Of a stretch of 64,000 nucleotides of DNA, positions 1 through 10,849 are shown piece by piece. Source of the DNA: Neckera pumila (Eukaryota; Streptophyta; Bryopsida; Hypnales; Neckeraceae); assembly GCA_963969595.1 (NCBI GenBank), contig OZ018417.1, forward strand, positions 13,518,501-13,582,500, read 5' to 3'. Both the position numbers and the translations under genes were made by a program. The notes under the pieces are model-generated. The model did no database searches. It saw only the letters and a list, made by a program, of their open reading frames with translations, and was not told the origin of the DNA. The first letter of the stretch is position 1; each line of letters begins with the position of its first letter.

Positions 1-1860
1 GAAAAACCTGCACCCAAAACTGCGCTTTGAGTATATCTACAACTCAAATCAAATAAATGAATTTATAGTGCAAAGGGCTCTGCCACCTAGGGGTACATTT
101 CTTGTTCATGTGAACAACTTGGAGTTCAAAAAGGTACTTTGAAAATATATACAACTCTAAATAAATTAAATGAGAGTACAAAAGAGACGGCCTTCCACCT
201 AAAGGGTACATTTCAGGTCCATGTGAACACTTTGCATTCAAACACCTGTTTTGAACATATCTACGATTCTAATCAAATAATTGAAACTACAAAGAATAGC
301 CTGGACTAGCACCTAGGGCATACAAATCAAATCAAGTATATGTAAGTAGAAGGCAAACCACTTGCCACTTGCAAGATATATGTCGGATCCATGTGAATAA
401 TTTGTATGCATAAATTAGCTTCAAACTTATTAATAATTCATATCAAGTAAATGATAAGATAAAACAAAGGGCCTGCCACATAGGGAATACATTTCAAGTC
501 CATGTGAACAACTTGCACAAAAAAATTTGCTTTGAACATATCTACAATTAAAATCAAAACAATTAAAATAGAGGACAATGGGCATTCCATGAGGTATACA
601 TTTCAAGTCCATGTGAAATTGTGAACAACTTACACTCAAAAATTAACTTTGAACATATCTATAGCTCAAATCAAATAATTAAGAGTATCGTGCAAAGGGA
701 TTGCCACTTGGGGTGTACATTTTGAGTCAATGTGAACAACTTGCATTAAAAGAATTTGCTTTGAACTTATTTCCATTTCAAAACAAGTAAATTTGAGCAT
801 AGGGTAGAGAGCCTGCTACTTGAGGTGTACATTTAAGTCCATATAAACAACTTGCACTCATAATATTGCTTAGAACGTATCTATACTTCAAATTGAGTAA
901 ATGTAATTATATGGCGAAGGGCTTACCACCTGGAGGTACATTTGAGGTCCACATCTACAACTTGCACTTGAATGCTTCTTTAAGACTTCTCTATAGTTCA
1001 AATAATGTAAATGGAAGAACAAGGCAGAGGCCCTTCCACTTAGAAGTATATTTCAAGTCCATGTAAACAACTTGCACACAAAAATTGGCTTAGAATTTAT
1101 CTATAATTCAAATCAATTAAATAGAATTATAAAGCAAAGGGTCTACTACTTCGGAGGACATTTCAAATTCATGTAAACAGTTTGTACTCAAAAATTTGCT
1201 TTGAACTTATCTACATTTCAAATCAAATAGATGAAAATACATGGCAGAGGGCCTACCACTTGGTGATACATTCAAGTCTATATGAACAACTTGCAATCAC
1301 AAATTTGCTTAGAACAAGTCTCTAGTTCAAATCAAGTAAATATGAGCATAGAACAAAGGGCCTACCATTTGGGGGATACATTTCAAGTTCATGTAAACAA
1401 CTTGCACTCAAAAATTGGCTTCGAACTTATCTATAATTCAAATCAAATAAGTGTGAATACAAGGAAAAAAGGTTTGGCACTTGGAAACATATTCAAGTCC
1501 ATCTGAACAACTTGCACGCATCAATTTGCTTAAAATATATTTACAATTTAAATTAAGTAATGTGAGTACAAGACAGAGGATCTGCCACTTATGGAATATA
1601 TTTCAAGTCCATATAAACAAATTGAATGCAAAAAAGGTTCTTTGAACTTATCTATAGTTCAAATCAAGTAAATGAAAGTACACGGCCGAGGGCTAATCAC
1701 TTGGGGTACATTCAAGTCCATATAAACAACTTGCACTCAAAGTTTGTTTGACCTTATCTATGGTTCAAATCAAGTAAATGTGATTACACGGCTAAAGGCC
1801 TGCCACTTAAAAATACATTTCAAGTCCATGTGAACAGCTTGCACTGAAAAATTTGCTTCA
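1..1860. repeat. Diverged tandem satellite, about 110-bp unit, about 17 copies
   Basis: A unit of roughly 105-120 bp recurs from the first base to about 1860. The landmark gtgaacaacttgcact (or a variant) returns near 113, 226, 395, 505, 625, 732, 844, 950, 1063, 1174, 1284, 1393, 1502, 1614, 1722 and 1828. Between landmarks each unit carries gaacttatctac, ttcaaatcaa, gggcctgccact and acatttcaagtcc. Copies differ by many substitutions, so the array is old. It is cut by the window start and must continue to the left. Short open frames inside it (for example 866-1066 and 1282-1506) are by-products of the repeat and not genes. Confidence 0.88.
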
Positions 1861-2352
1861 ATAATCATATGAATATGATCTATAGTTCATATTTTACTTG
1901 TTTGTTTAACTCTAGAAGGACCACGGCCTTCTTTGTCAATATATACTCAAAACCGCCATTCTATTACAAAAAGCAAAAAACTTTGGAAGTTATTTTTTTG
2001 GCAATAGTGTAAAAATGTATAGAAGAAATTTCAAAAGCTTTGTCCTTATAGATTTTAAGATATTTGCATTTAATCCCTAAAGGACCATGTGTTCAAATTT
2101 TGGACAATCAATGAATGCAAATACATTTCCAACCATAGAAATGCAAATAAACCACTTTTTCTATCTACAATATAATGTAATATTATTTGTGTAAAAACAT
2201 TTAAATTTAAATACTAATAAATGCCATATATTAAATACAAAAGCATTCCAAATGAAAAATTTAAGACAAGAACGACATATTGTATTAGATATCTTATTTG
2301 GACTATTTTAACAACTAGGTAATACAAAAGCAGAACCTCATTATGAGAAATA
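1861..2352. other. AT-rich spacer with fragments of the TTAA-flanked element family
   Basis: No gene is visible. Near 1905 the text ttaactctagaaggacc is followed by ctcaaaaccgccatt, and near 2070 ttaatccctaaaggacc occurs. Both resemble the termini of the 0.9-kb TTAA-flanked family seen elsewhere in the window. No matching right end was found, so these are read as broken copies. Confidence 0.35.
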
Positions 2353-2952
2353 ATGTGCCAGACCTCAAGAGAGGCGAGGAATGTTAGTTTTTATAGTAAA
2401 GTTATGCTTTTGCATTACTAGATATAACCCCAATGTTAGATGGTTGAAATAACCATGTTCAATCAAGGGTTTAGAAAAAAGGACATCATAATGGTAGAGA
2501 AAAATGAAGTTATGGAAATGAACATTCCTCTCCTCGTGCAATGAGACAAGCCTCAAGAGACGCAAGGAATGTTACTTCTCATAATGAAGCTATACTTTTG
2601 CATTCCTAGATATCCCCCCAACTTTGGATGGTTGGATCTTGGTTGACCATGCTCAATAAGAATTTAGAGAGCAGAACATCATAATGATAAAGGAACTAGA
2701 GGAAGTTATGGAAACAAACATGCCTCTCTCGTGCAATGAGACAAGCCTCGAGAGACGCAAAGAATGTTACTTCTCATAAGGAAGCTATATTTTTGCATTA
2801 CTAAATATAACCCCAATTTTGGATGGTTGGATCTTGGTCAACCATGCTCAATAAGGATTTAGAGAGAAGGACATCATAATGGTAAAGGAACTTGAGGAGG
2901 TTATGAAAACGAACATGCCTCTCCTAGTCTCTCCTAGTCTTTCCTAGTGCAA
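2353..2952. repeat. Three tandem copies of a 195-bp repeat
   Basis: The phrase acaagcctcaagagacgcaag (or a variant) opens units at about 2353, 2546 and 2741, a spacing of 193-195 bp. Each unit continues with gaatgttacttctcataa, ttttgcattactagatat, ttggatggttgg, accatgctcaat and gacatcataatgg, and ends ctcgtgcaatgag. The last unit ends in a small ctcctagt expansion near 2920-2950. No coding potential is visible. Confidence 0.85.
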
Positions 2953-4741
2953 TGAGAGTCTTCCATCTGTCCAGAAATGCAAGCATGTTTGTTTTTATAA
3001 CCGCAGATTGCTTTACCATTATGATGAACACCCTTGATTCAGTTGATTGAGCATGCCTCTCGTGGAATGAGAGGCTCCCTCAGAAATGGGCGTCCATTGA
3101 AGTTACGGTGTAGTTACCTTAGCAAGTTGCTGGACATGAAAAGACGGACCCCCCGAGGACCCGGTCAACAACCTCTAGTACCCAGTACCCACTTCACGTT
3201 TCAGAATGGCAAATCAAATTGTTCTCAGCAAGCCGCATTTTCCAGAATCTTTACTCGAAAACTGAACTGATGTGACGCAGTGAGCAATGCGCGTCTTCCA
3301 AATTTTTTAAGGAAGAAAAGTTCAAAGATTTCCAACCCCACTGGTCCCCAATTCAGTTCCTGGAATTGGGCAGTTCACAAGGCTTCAGGTACAAACTCCG
3401 AAACTGGCCGAAAAATCTGCAGAATCTCAGCCTGCACACGCATCAAAACTCCTCCTTTCTCCTTGTCGGCAGACTTTACCTGTTTGTTTTGGTTGACAAG
3501 GCGTTCCTGGAAGTTATCTTTTGCGGCCCGGCCCTGGTGCTCCTTCCGCGGCTTGCAGTTTCTTAATCATGCCCCTTGCAAATTGCAGACTGTAAGTATC
3601 AATTCCCTATGGTTACCTTCTGAAATTGCTCAGCACTAGCTTCTCCTGTTTCGTCCATTAAGTTTGCAGAGTTGTTGAAATCATCTAAGTTAGTCGGTGT
3701 GCAATCTGGAATTTCCGCAGACGGAATTGGAGGAGTTTACCACCGTCAATGACACTTTATCGTTTTGCTTGCGGACGAGATTTGAAGGTGTACGACTTCT
3801 TTCCACCAGGGTAAGCGACTGAAATTTTGCTACAATAATGGATTCAGTTTTTTAGAGCGGTTTTATAAAATTTGCCTTGCAGTTGCATGGTTTGGCGTTT
3901 AGAATGCACCGGATTTATACATATCTTTGGGCAAGAAAAGTTGCGCTCCTCTCCGTGGCGGGTGTAGAGCAGCCGCCGTCTTTCTCCATCGCCGTGTCGC
4001 CATCCCCGTGATTCAGCGACGATCCCATCATTTTTAGTGTCTAGGGTTATACCGTCGAGCTCGGCAATCCTCTGTTTCTCTATGCACGTTTTCTCGCGAG
4101 CTTGTTCGTGAGAAGCGCAGACATCCAGTTAATTGAATTTTTACAAAACCTATGAAGTTGGTGGGTGGTAGAGCAAGGGTTTGGTTCTGTTAGGTAGAGA
4201 GGAGACTCACCTCAGTTCGGCGTTCAGAATTGTTGCTCATTTACTGTTCAAGTTGGCAGTCTTAGATAGTTCCTTATCGTGCATGTTTTGAATCGATCAG
4301 TACTAAAATGATTTTCATTGTGTTAGTTGGATTGAAATGTGTACCTTAGTCGAGATTTGTGTTTGGTGAGGTGTAGTTCCTGCTCTGCCGCTGCTGAGAT
4401 TTACGCCTGTACTGTTTTAGAGACCATTTCATCATATGCTCGCTTCAATTTCAAACGTGTGCAAGCTTTACAGAGAATCGAGTCGGAAGCAGATTTAAGA
4501 GAGACGTTCCTTTCGCTGACAGTTTCAACTCTATGTCTGTCTGATCGATTTAGGGCTGCTTCTGGTAGGTTCTAGAGATCAGCCTCCTTCCTGAATCAGT
4601 TCTCTCTGTTTCTTTCTTCTGTCTCTGTACGCTTCTTCCTTCTTGTCTAACAATGTGCACAGATTGATTTTTACAGTGTAGGGTGACTACATCGACAAAG
4701 CTGCCGAAGAGCTCCATTGTGCTGAATCGGATTGACCTACA
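2953..4741 (+). promoter_or_regulatory. Upstream region of the DUF641 gene, possible spliced leader
   Basis: This stretch is less AT-rich than its surroundings and leads into the DUF641 coding region. Good splice signals are present: a possible donor gtaagtatc near 3592, an acceptor ttccgcag near 3713-3720, a donor gtaagcg near 3810, and an acceptor ttgccttgcag near 3883. They suggest a transcribed leader with one or more non-coding exons. Open frames such as 3280-3639 and 4339-4575 show no family resemblance and are treated as chance. Whether the spliced leader belongs to the 4742 gene or to a separate non-coding RNA cannot be decided here. Confidence 0.4.
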
Positions 4742-7270
4742 ATGGCGAATGTTCGAAATACCTACAATTATTACGTAAATGACCGAAGGGTTAGTCCTCA
4801 AAACTTGGGAGAAGCTTTACAGGACGACTTTCAAGCAACTCACGATGATCGACCGAATGGCTCAACTCACTTTGATCGACCGAACGGCTCCGCTCACTTT
4901 GATCGACCGAATGGCTCCGCTCACCATGATCGACCGAATGGCTCCGCAGATATGGGCACACCCTACGAGGAAGTGCCAGTGTTTGAAGGATCGTCGTCCT
5001 CAGGTGGGAGTACCATTTTCTCGTTCTTTGGATTTGGGGGTCGTACAAATACAAATGCACAGGCCGAGGGCGGCTATTCTGCCGGAGGCACTAGTGGTGC
5101 AGGAAATCAACGGTTATATAATCATAGAGGATCGAAGTCGGAGCACTCTAAAGACCCGTCTGAAGTTTTCCAAAGCAAAGGTGTCGACGGTGAATATTCA
5201 CGGACCCTTGGTGATCTCCTGCGATCTCCTGTTCAGAACGAGACCAGCTCCAATGAGTTGAAAGCTAGTCATCAAAAGATCGCAAGCTTAGAGAACCGTA
5301 ACAAAAGATTGGAGGAAGATTTACGCGCGGAGATGAAAAAATTTTATCAGGAGAAGTTGCGCGCTGAGGGTTTTGAGAAAGAAAACAGAAATTACAAGGG
5401 AGAGTTGCAAGGTCTTTACCGAGCGAAGGCGAGCGCTGATGCTATTGTGAAAGAAAACCGAGAGATTCTGAAGAAGCTAGAAGTGCTTTCCCGAGAGAAG
5501 GTGCGTGCTGATGCTATTGAGAAAGAAAACCAGAGGAAGCTGGAGGGGCTTTATCGAGAGAAGGCGCGCGCCGATGCTTTTGAGAAAGAAAACACAGAGA
5601 TTCAGAGGAAGCTGGAAGGGCTTTATGCAGAGAAGGTGCGCGCGAATGCTTTTGAGAAAGAAAACACAGAGATTCAGAGGAAGTTGGCTCTAGAGAAGGT
5701 GCGCGCGGACAGTTTGGAGAGCGAGAACAGAGAGTTCCAGGTAAAGTTGAAAAAGGATGGGCAAGAGATTGGAGACCTTCAATCGAAACTCCAAGAGGCC
5801 CTTACGGCGAAAGAACTGGAAGTTGCGGAATCGAGGACACTTCAAAATTCTCTGAAAGACATCAGACTAGAGAATCAGGAGTTAAACAGTTGGAAACTAG
5901 AGCGCGAGAGAAAGACTGTGCAAGACACAAGCTCTGCAGGACAATTCCGCACGAAGGTTGCAGATCTGACATATGCAAAAGGACAATTGGAGAAGAAGGA
6001 ACAACAGTTGACGAATCAGATCCAGGAGCAGTCAAAGCGCATAGAAGATCTCAAGCAGCAAAACGCAGTCCTAGTAGTGAAAATGGGAGCCTTAGAGTCA
6101 CAAGTGCAGAGTCTTCTAGAGCGACGTCATGACGAGCGGGAGAAACTGCAGCAAAGAAATACCGAAGTTGAAAAACTAAAGCGACAATTAAAGCCGCAAG
6201 TGATAATCGCAGACAAGAAAGCACAGGTTGATGAGCAAGAAGCGCGAGAGCGAGCACTCAGGGAACAATGCTTTGTTTTAGAACAGCAAGTGCAATCGAA
6301 AGAGTTAGAAACACGAAGCCTGTCTCTAACTCTTTCGAAATTGAACGAGAGGTTGCGACAATGCGATCTAGAAATCGACGATTTAAAGCACCAAACTCAA
6401 GATCGGAAGAAGCGAGACTCACAGGAGTTCGCACTGGCACCTCCAAAGCCGTATCTGGGAGGAGAGTCATTCCTCGAATCCGAAGCGACTCCATATCTTC
6501 TCGACGGAGCTGTCCAACGCGTGCACGAAGGAGCGGGGATCTTCTCGCGCCTTCTGATGAAGGCCATGGAGCAAGGCAAGATTGACGGCATGGCAGTGGC
6601 TCGCAAGAACTTCGTCCGCTCAATCTCTGCTGGGAAAGCCGCACCTCTCAAGTACGTTTTAGAAGCCATCACGTGTAAGCTTCTGTTTCAATCCTTCGAG
6701 CACGAATGTTTCGACCTCCAAGAAAGCACCTCAGGGTTTCTGGATATGGAGCAACAGCGGATGGACAATTTCCAACAATACCAGAACCTGAACTCCATTG
6801 AATTCCCTGAGCAGCTGGTGCTCACAGAGGACAGCCTGTTCACGCATTTCTGCCGCATCAAGCTGGAGTCCCTGAGTGCTGCCATTCCCGAGATCGAGAG
6901 CATGGTGCAGGAGATCATTTCTCGCACGTTCGACCGCTCGTTCTCCTCCGACGACACCTCCACGGACGTCGCGGCCTACCTCGCGTCCAAGCTCGGATCG
7001 ACGTTCGTGAAGCTGGCGGTGTGTGTTTGGCAGGTTCACAAGCTTGCGTTCGCGTTCTACCCCGTGGCGAGGATCTTTCGTATTGCACAGAGTGAGAAAT
7101 TTGTCGAGAAGTACATGGAGTCTGTCATTTTCCAGGAGTCAGAGTCCGAAGACGAGGACATGAGCAAGATTGATATATCACGCGTCGATTTTATGGTTGT
7201 CCCCGGGTTTCTCATCAACAAAATTGTAATCCGTAGCCGAGTCTTTGTCGTAACAAAACCTTTCAGCTGA
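4742..7270 (+). CDS. Coiled-coil protein with C-terminal DUF641 (GIL1/IRK-interacting type) domain
   Basis: A single open frame encodes 842 residues. Residues 1-70 are polar and contain four tandem 9-residue repeats of the form DRPNGSAHF (residues 36-70). Residues 75-170 are Ser/Gly-rich. Residues about 173-560 form a long charged coiled coil, with near-identical heptad-like repeats around EKVRADAFEKEN at about 240-340. From about residue 585 the sequence follows the DUF641 C-terminal half: a helix beginning AVQRVHEGAGIFS, then LEAITCKLLFQSFEHE, FCRIKLESL, VCVWQVHKLAF, then YMESVI and a closing VVPGFLINKIVI. Known members (GIL1, IRK-interacting protein) are shorter plant cytoplasmic proteins linked to gravitropism or receptor-kinase signalling. 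The long repeat-rich N-terminal half is unusual. The family call is firm; the exact role is inference. The start is the first Met in a long frame. Confidence 0.88.
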   Translation: MANVRNTYNYYVNDRRVSPQNLGEALQDDFQATHDDRPNGSTHFDRPNGSAHFDRPNGSAHHDRPNGSADMGTPYEEVPVFEGSSSSGGSTIFSFFGFGGRTNTNAQAEGGYSAGGTSGAGNQRLYNHRGSKSEHSKDPSEVFQSKGVDGEYSRTLGDLLRSPVQNETSSNELKASHQKIASLENRNKRLEEDLRAEMKKFYQEKLRAEGFEKENRNYKGELQGLYRAKASADAIVKENREILKKLEVLSREKVRADAIEKENQRKLEGLYREKARADAFEKENTEIQRKLEGLYAEKVRANAFEKENTEIQRKLALEKVRADSLESENREFQVKLKKDGQEIGDLQSKLQEALTAKELEVAESRTLQNSLKDIRLENQELNSWKLERERKTVQDTSSAGQFRTKVADLTYAKGQLEKKEQQLTNQIQEQSKRIEDLKQQNAVLVVKMGALESQVQSLLERRHDEREKLQQRNTEVEKLKRQLKPQVIIADKKAQVDEQEARERALREQCFVLEQQVQSKELETRSLSLTLSKLNERLRQCDLEIDDLKHQTQDRKKRDSQEFALAPPKPYLGGESFLESEATPYLLDGAVQRVHEGAGIFSRLLMKAMEQGKIDGMAVARKNFVRSISAGKAAPLKYVLEAITCKLLFQSFEHECFDLQESTSGFLDMEQQRMDNFQQYQNLNSIEFPEQLVLTEDSLFTHFCRIKLESLSAAIPEIESMVQEIISRTFDRSFSSDDTSTDVAAYLASKLGSTFVKLAVCVWQVHKLAFAFYPVARIFRIAQSEKFVEKYMESVIFQESESEDEDMSKIDISRVDFMVVPGFLINKIVIRSRVFVVTKPFS
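4847..4954 (+). repeat. In-frame 27-bp minisatellite (4 units)
   Basis: Four 27-bp units gatcgaccgaatggctc... encode DRPNGSTHF, DRPNGSAHF, DRPNGSAHH and DRPNGSADM within the N-terminus of the DUF641 protein. Units differ at only one to three bases, which points to recent expansion or homogenisation while the reading frame was kept. Confidence 0.9.
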
Positions 7271-7794
7271 GCGCGTTTGGCAGTACCGAAGTGGTGAAGC
7301 ACAACCTGCATCAATGTTGACATTTGCCTGCAATCAATGTATTATAATTCATACACAACTTCCTTCGTGCCTTCTTGTTCTACGCATGATTTTTGGATGT
7401 TCCTGGGCTCGGGGTTGATGCTTTTCATGGAAATACTAGCTTGGCTCCGATCCGAAAGAGGAGGAGAGACCGATTGCATCAACACATGCTACATCTGTAC
7501 TTCTGTAGTGCAGCGACGTTATGAAGTACGCTGTAACTTAGAGTCTCGTGAAGCTCTGCAACCGTTCTAAGTGGAACAAGCTACTGCGGTACCCCGGAGG
7601 ATTTGAGGGTCTAACCCTGACTCTGTAGCTTCCTTTCCAGAGCCAACAAAGTCTGTCGTTTGTGGAGCTACACTGAAAACTGTATTTAGTGTCGCCCATA
7701 TTAACTACGGAGTACTTACTCAAGGCTATACCTCTTTTTCTATAGATGAATATTTTTATCAAGAGCATAGATATATTACATTGTATATTGGGAA
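7271..7794. other. 3' flank of the DUF641 gene
   Basis: This is the probable 3' untranslated region, followed by AT-rich spacer. The 7337-7570 open frame has no recognisable family. No terminator or polyadenylation signal could be fixed with confidence. Confidence 0.4.
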
Positions 7795-7993
7795 GGTATT
7801 ATGTTTTGTTAGATATTTAGGAGGGACTTATCAATTAATTAATAGAAGGCATTCTGCTTTGCTAGATACTTGGGAGGGATTTATCTATTAATTCAAGGAA
7901 GGCATTTTGATTTGCTAGATTCTTGGGAGGGACTTGTCAAGGATTGGTGTTGCTTTGTTAAAAAACCTAAGAAGGACTTATGAGTTAATTTAA

Positions 7994-8939
7994 CTTTTAA
8001 AGGTCAAAGACTATGTTTTCACCAAAACCGTTCCAAAACCGCTCCAAAACCGCCATTTCTAATACAAATACCAAGGTTTAGAGAAAAAACATTTTTGGAC
8101 AAATATAACCATAGGATCTTATAGAACACTAGTTTGAGAAGTTGTGGTAAAAATTTCGGAAATTTTTACCGAATGGATTGCAAGATAATAGCATTTGAAT
8201 TCACAAAAACCCTTTTTTTGTCCCTGCGAAAATCCAAACAGCTGCACTTCATAAGGTCACATTTGTACGAAAAAATGTCCAAAATGGTGGTTACTCTTTG
8301 GATTCATTCTTTAAGACAAGTTGTCTACACGCTTGAAAATTTTCAGGTCATTTGGAATTGCACAACATATAGGAAAAAAATAGTAAGTAGAAAGAAGTAG
8401 AGAATGATTCAATATACAAAATTATTAAGAATTTAGATATGGAATTGAAAAAAACAATACCAACAATTGTAATGTTGTAATAAACAATCTACACCTAACC
8501 GGTTTTTTTTTTTTTTTTTTCAAGAATATTGAAAATTGAGTTAAACAAAGGACTTCAAAGTTTATTTTAGAGTAGAGCTTCCATAACTACCTTCAAACTA
8601 AGAATCCTCATAACTTTCTTCTCATTAATCAAAATGGAATGATTCAAAGCTTCCCGCATATATATAAATCTGAAGAACCAATTTCAAATTTTTGTTTTAA
8701 AAAAAGTGATTTTTAAAGAGTTTTTTTGAGCTGCTCGGGCTGCCCGCCGACTAATGAAAATTACATATCATGCAATAAATTTTTTAACCATGTAGTCAAA
8801 AATTATGAAAACTGGTGGGCCTTAAAGCTATTCCTTGGGTACATCTTGTTTGAAAATTTCAAAGAAAAAAGAAAAGCTTTGTTTGTAGTGAATTGCCCGA
8901 AATTGCTATATTGTTAAAAAAACTATGTTTAGTCCTTTA
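7994..8939. mobile_element. TTAA-flanked non-coding element, copy 1 (diverged, 946 bp)
   Basis: TTAA at 7990-7993 precedes cttttaaaggtcaaagac, and the right end gtcctttat runs into TTAA at 8940-8943. Subterminal text ccgccatttctaatacaaat and the block aggatcttatagaacac match the right end of the copy at 58795-59725 in reverse orientation. It carries no meaningful open frame (8134-8400 and 8726-8917 are short and without similarity). The element lies inside a tandem array, so both junctions with host sequence are visible. Confidence 0.7.
8504..8520. repeat. Poly-T tract
   Basis: An uninterrupted T run of about 17-19 bases lies inside the first TTAA-flanked element. It is a simple homopolymer and its length may be unreliable in assembly. 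Confidence 0.8.
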
Positions 8940-9170
8940 TTAAAGACAAAGGATTGGAATTCGCTGTCAAGGATTGAGGTTGCTTTGTTAAATACCTAGA
9001 AGGCACTTATCAATTAATTCAAGAATTGGAGTTTGTTGTCAAAGATTGGAGTTGCTTTGCTAGATATCTAGGAGGAATTTATTAGTTAATTCAAGGATTG
9101 GAATTGCTTTGCTAGATACCTTGAGAGGGACTTATCAATTAATTCAAGGATTGGAATTGGTTGAGGAGGT

Positions 9171-10849
9171 AGAAGTTTCCTTTTCAAGGATGCAAAAGGA
9201 TTATTCACTATACATAGGAGTCTCCTTTTCATCTTTGAAAAGGAATCCCTACCTCATTGGTAAATATTGTTATGTACTATTGAAAGAGGAAGATCTCTAT
9301 AAAAACATATTTGGCAAAAATATTTATCAAGAGTAAATTTGTAGCTTTTTTAAACCAATTAGTATACTTGTTTGAAATTAACACCCATGGAACTCCCTTG
9401 CATGGATTGATGTGAAGGGACTGACCCAAAACCTTTCATGTTCACAAAACAAATAAGATAAATATACCCAATTCTAAGTACCTATCCAAAACCATGCTAT
9501 TAAAAATCTTAAAAATAAATTTGTACTCAAGCTCAAGATGTTCAACCCATGTATACCAAAATTAAAGCATGGTTCAAGAAATTTGCTATATTAGACACTG
9601 AAAAAGCATAATTAATTCATACAATGTCCAAAAATTATACAATAAGAATTTTGGATTCCTTTTTAAATTGCCAATAAGATTCAAAAGCATTTGAGATTTT
9701 AATAATAAAAAGTACTCTATATGGCTCAAGTGTCAAGTTGTAGACCTTCTTGAATTTGAATTTTTATCTTACTACTTTATGAACAACTAAGGTTCAAAAT
9801 CTGAAAAACTACTGCTTTTTCTTTCACTTAATACAAATTGCATTATCTTTCTATAATTCAATGGAAATCCAACATCTTAATACAATACTTTGAAAAAATT
9901 TCAGATTTTTTTATGAAAATATGAAAATGTGGTCAAAGGCCCATCCTCTCAAGGTTTATGTACACCTTACAAGGTAGAATCACTCAAAACCAAACATGTT
10001 TCTAAACCACTTTTTGCTATAATTTGCAATTCTCTAATACTACCCTAAACCAAAAAGAAACACTAATACTAGATATTCACCACACAAGATGTACACAACC
10101 AAAACATGAGGGCTTATGAGAGTCTTGGTACACTATGGACAACCTCTTCTGATCTTCAGAGCGTTACTATTACCTCTACTGTTTCCTGACCTCGTAGATG
10201 ATGATGCATGCAGAACAGACACGAACATTAGTTCATGCCTGAAAACAGACTCCCGCACAATTTCGAGGACGAATGCAATCGCTTCCAATGAGGTTCACAG
10301 GGCTAAAACTAAGCAATGTTCTCCACATCAAAGTATTTGCGTTCCTGACAAATTCTAGTCACGTACCTGTACTTGCACAAATTTAATAGTTTTGCATGCT
10401 CACACACTCAATCTCAAGTAGACAATACCTCAAAGGCAGTTACCTCACACAATGTGTGAGGATTAATTCAGGACCTAGGGAAAAAATTAATGTGCGGAGA
10501 AGGCACTCGAGACTGCAAGTAGTGACATTATCAACGAAGTGACCATATCGATTTCTTAATTTCTTCTGCACTCAGTTTCATGATCAAACAGATTAGAAAG
10601 ATTACACTCATACTAGAAGTCAAGCTAATTTAATGGAGTTATAACCAGCCACTATGAGACTGCTTGTGGGTCCGTCTACATGCTCTGCAAACCATTCTAT
10701 TTACATTGCTCCTGAAAGTAGTTTTAGCCTACTATTACATTCCAGTATCTATCAACTCCGGAGTAAACTGACTTGAAATGGTAAGCTCTTATACCTTATT
10801 CATGATAAATCTCGAGCAAAAGAATGAGGTGTATGCCAACAAACTCTGT
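9171..10849. other. AT-rich intergenic stretch and 3' flank of PSF3
   Basis: No gene could be supported. The part from about 10100 to 10849 is less AT-rich and may be the 3' untranslated region of the minus-strand PSF3 gene, whose stop lies at 10850-10852. The 10116-10358 open frame lacks similarity to any family I recognise. Confidence 0.4.

Larger units (their letters stand above)
7795..9170. repeat. Tandem array of about 65-bp units, split by a TTAA-flanked element
   Basis: Units reading roughly gctttgctagatacctgggagg, then gacttatcaattaattcaagg and attggaattg, occur from 7795 to 7990. They resume at 8944 and run to about 9170. The interruption (7994-8939) is an independent mobile element. 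The array has about six to eight recognisable units and no coding capacity. Confidence 0.75.

Noticed and set aside
3280..3639. 119-residue open frame upstream of the DUF641 gene
   Set aside because: It has no family resemblance and is overlapped by other frames; the region is better read as promoter or spliced leader.
6258..6672. Antisense open frames under the DUF641 gene (128 and 91 residues)
   Set aside because: They mirror the codon pattern of the coding strand and match no family.
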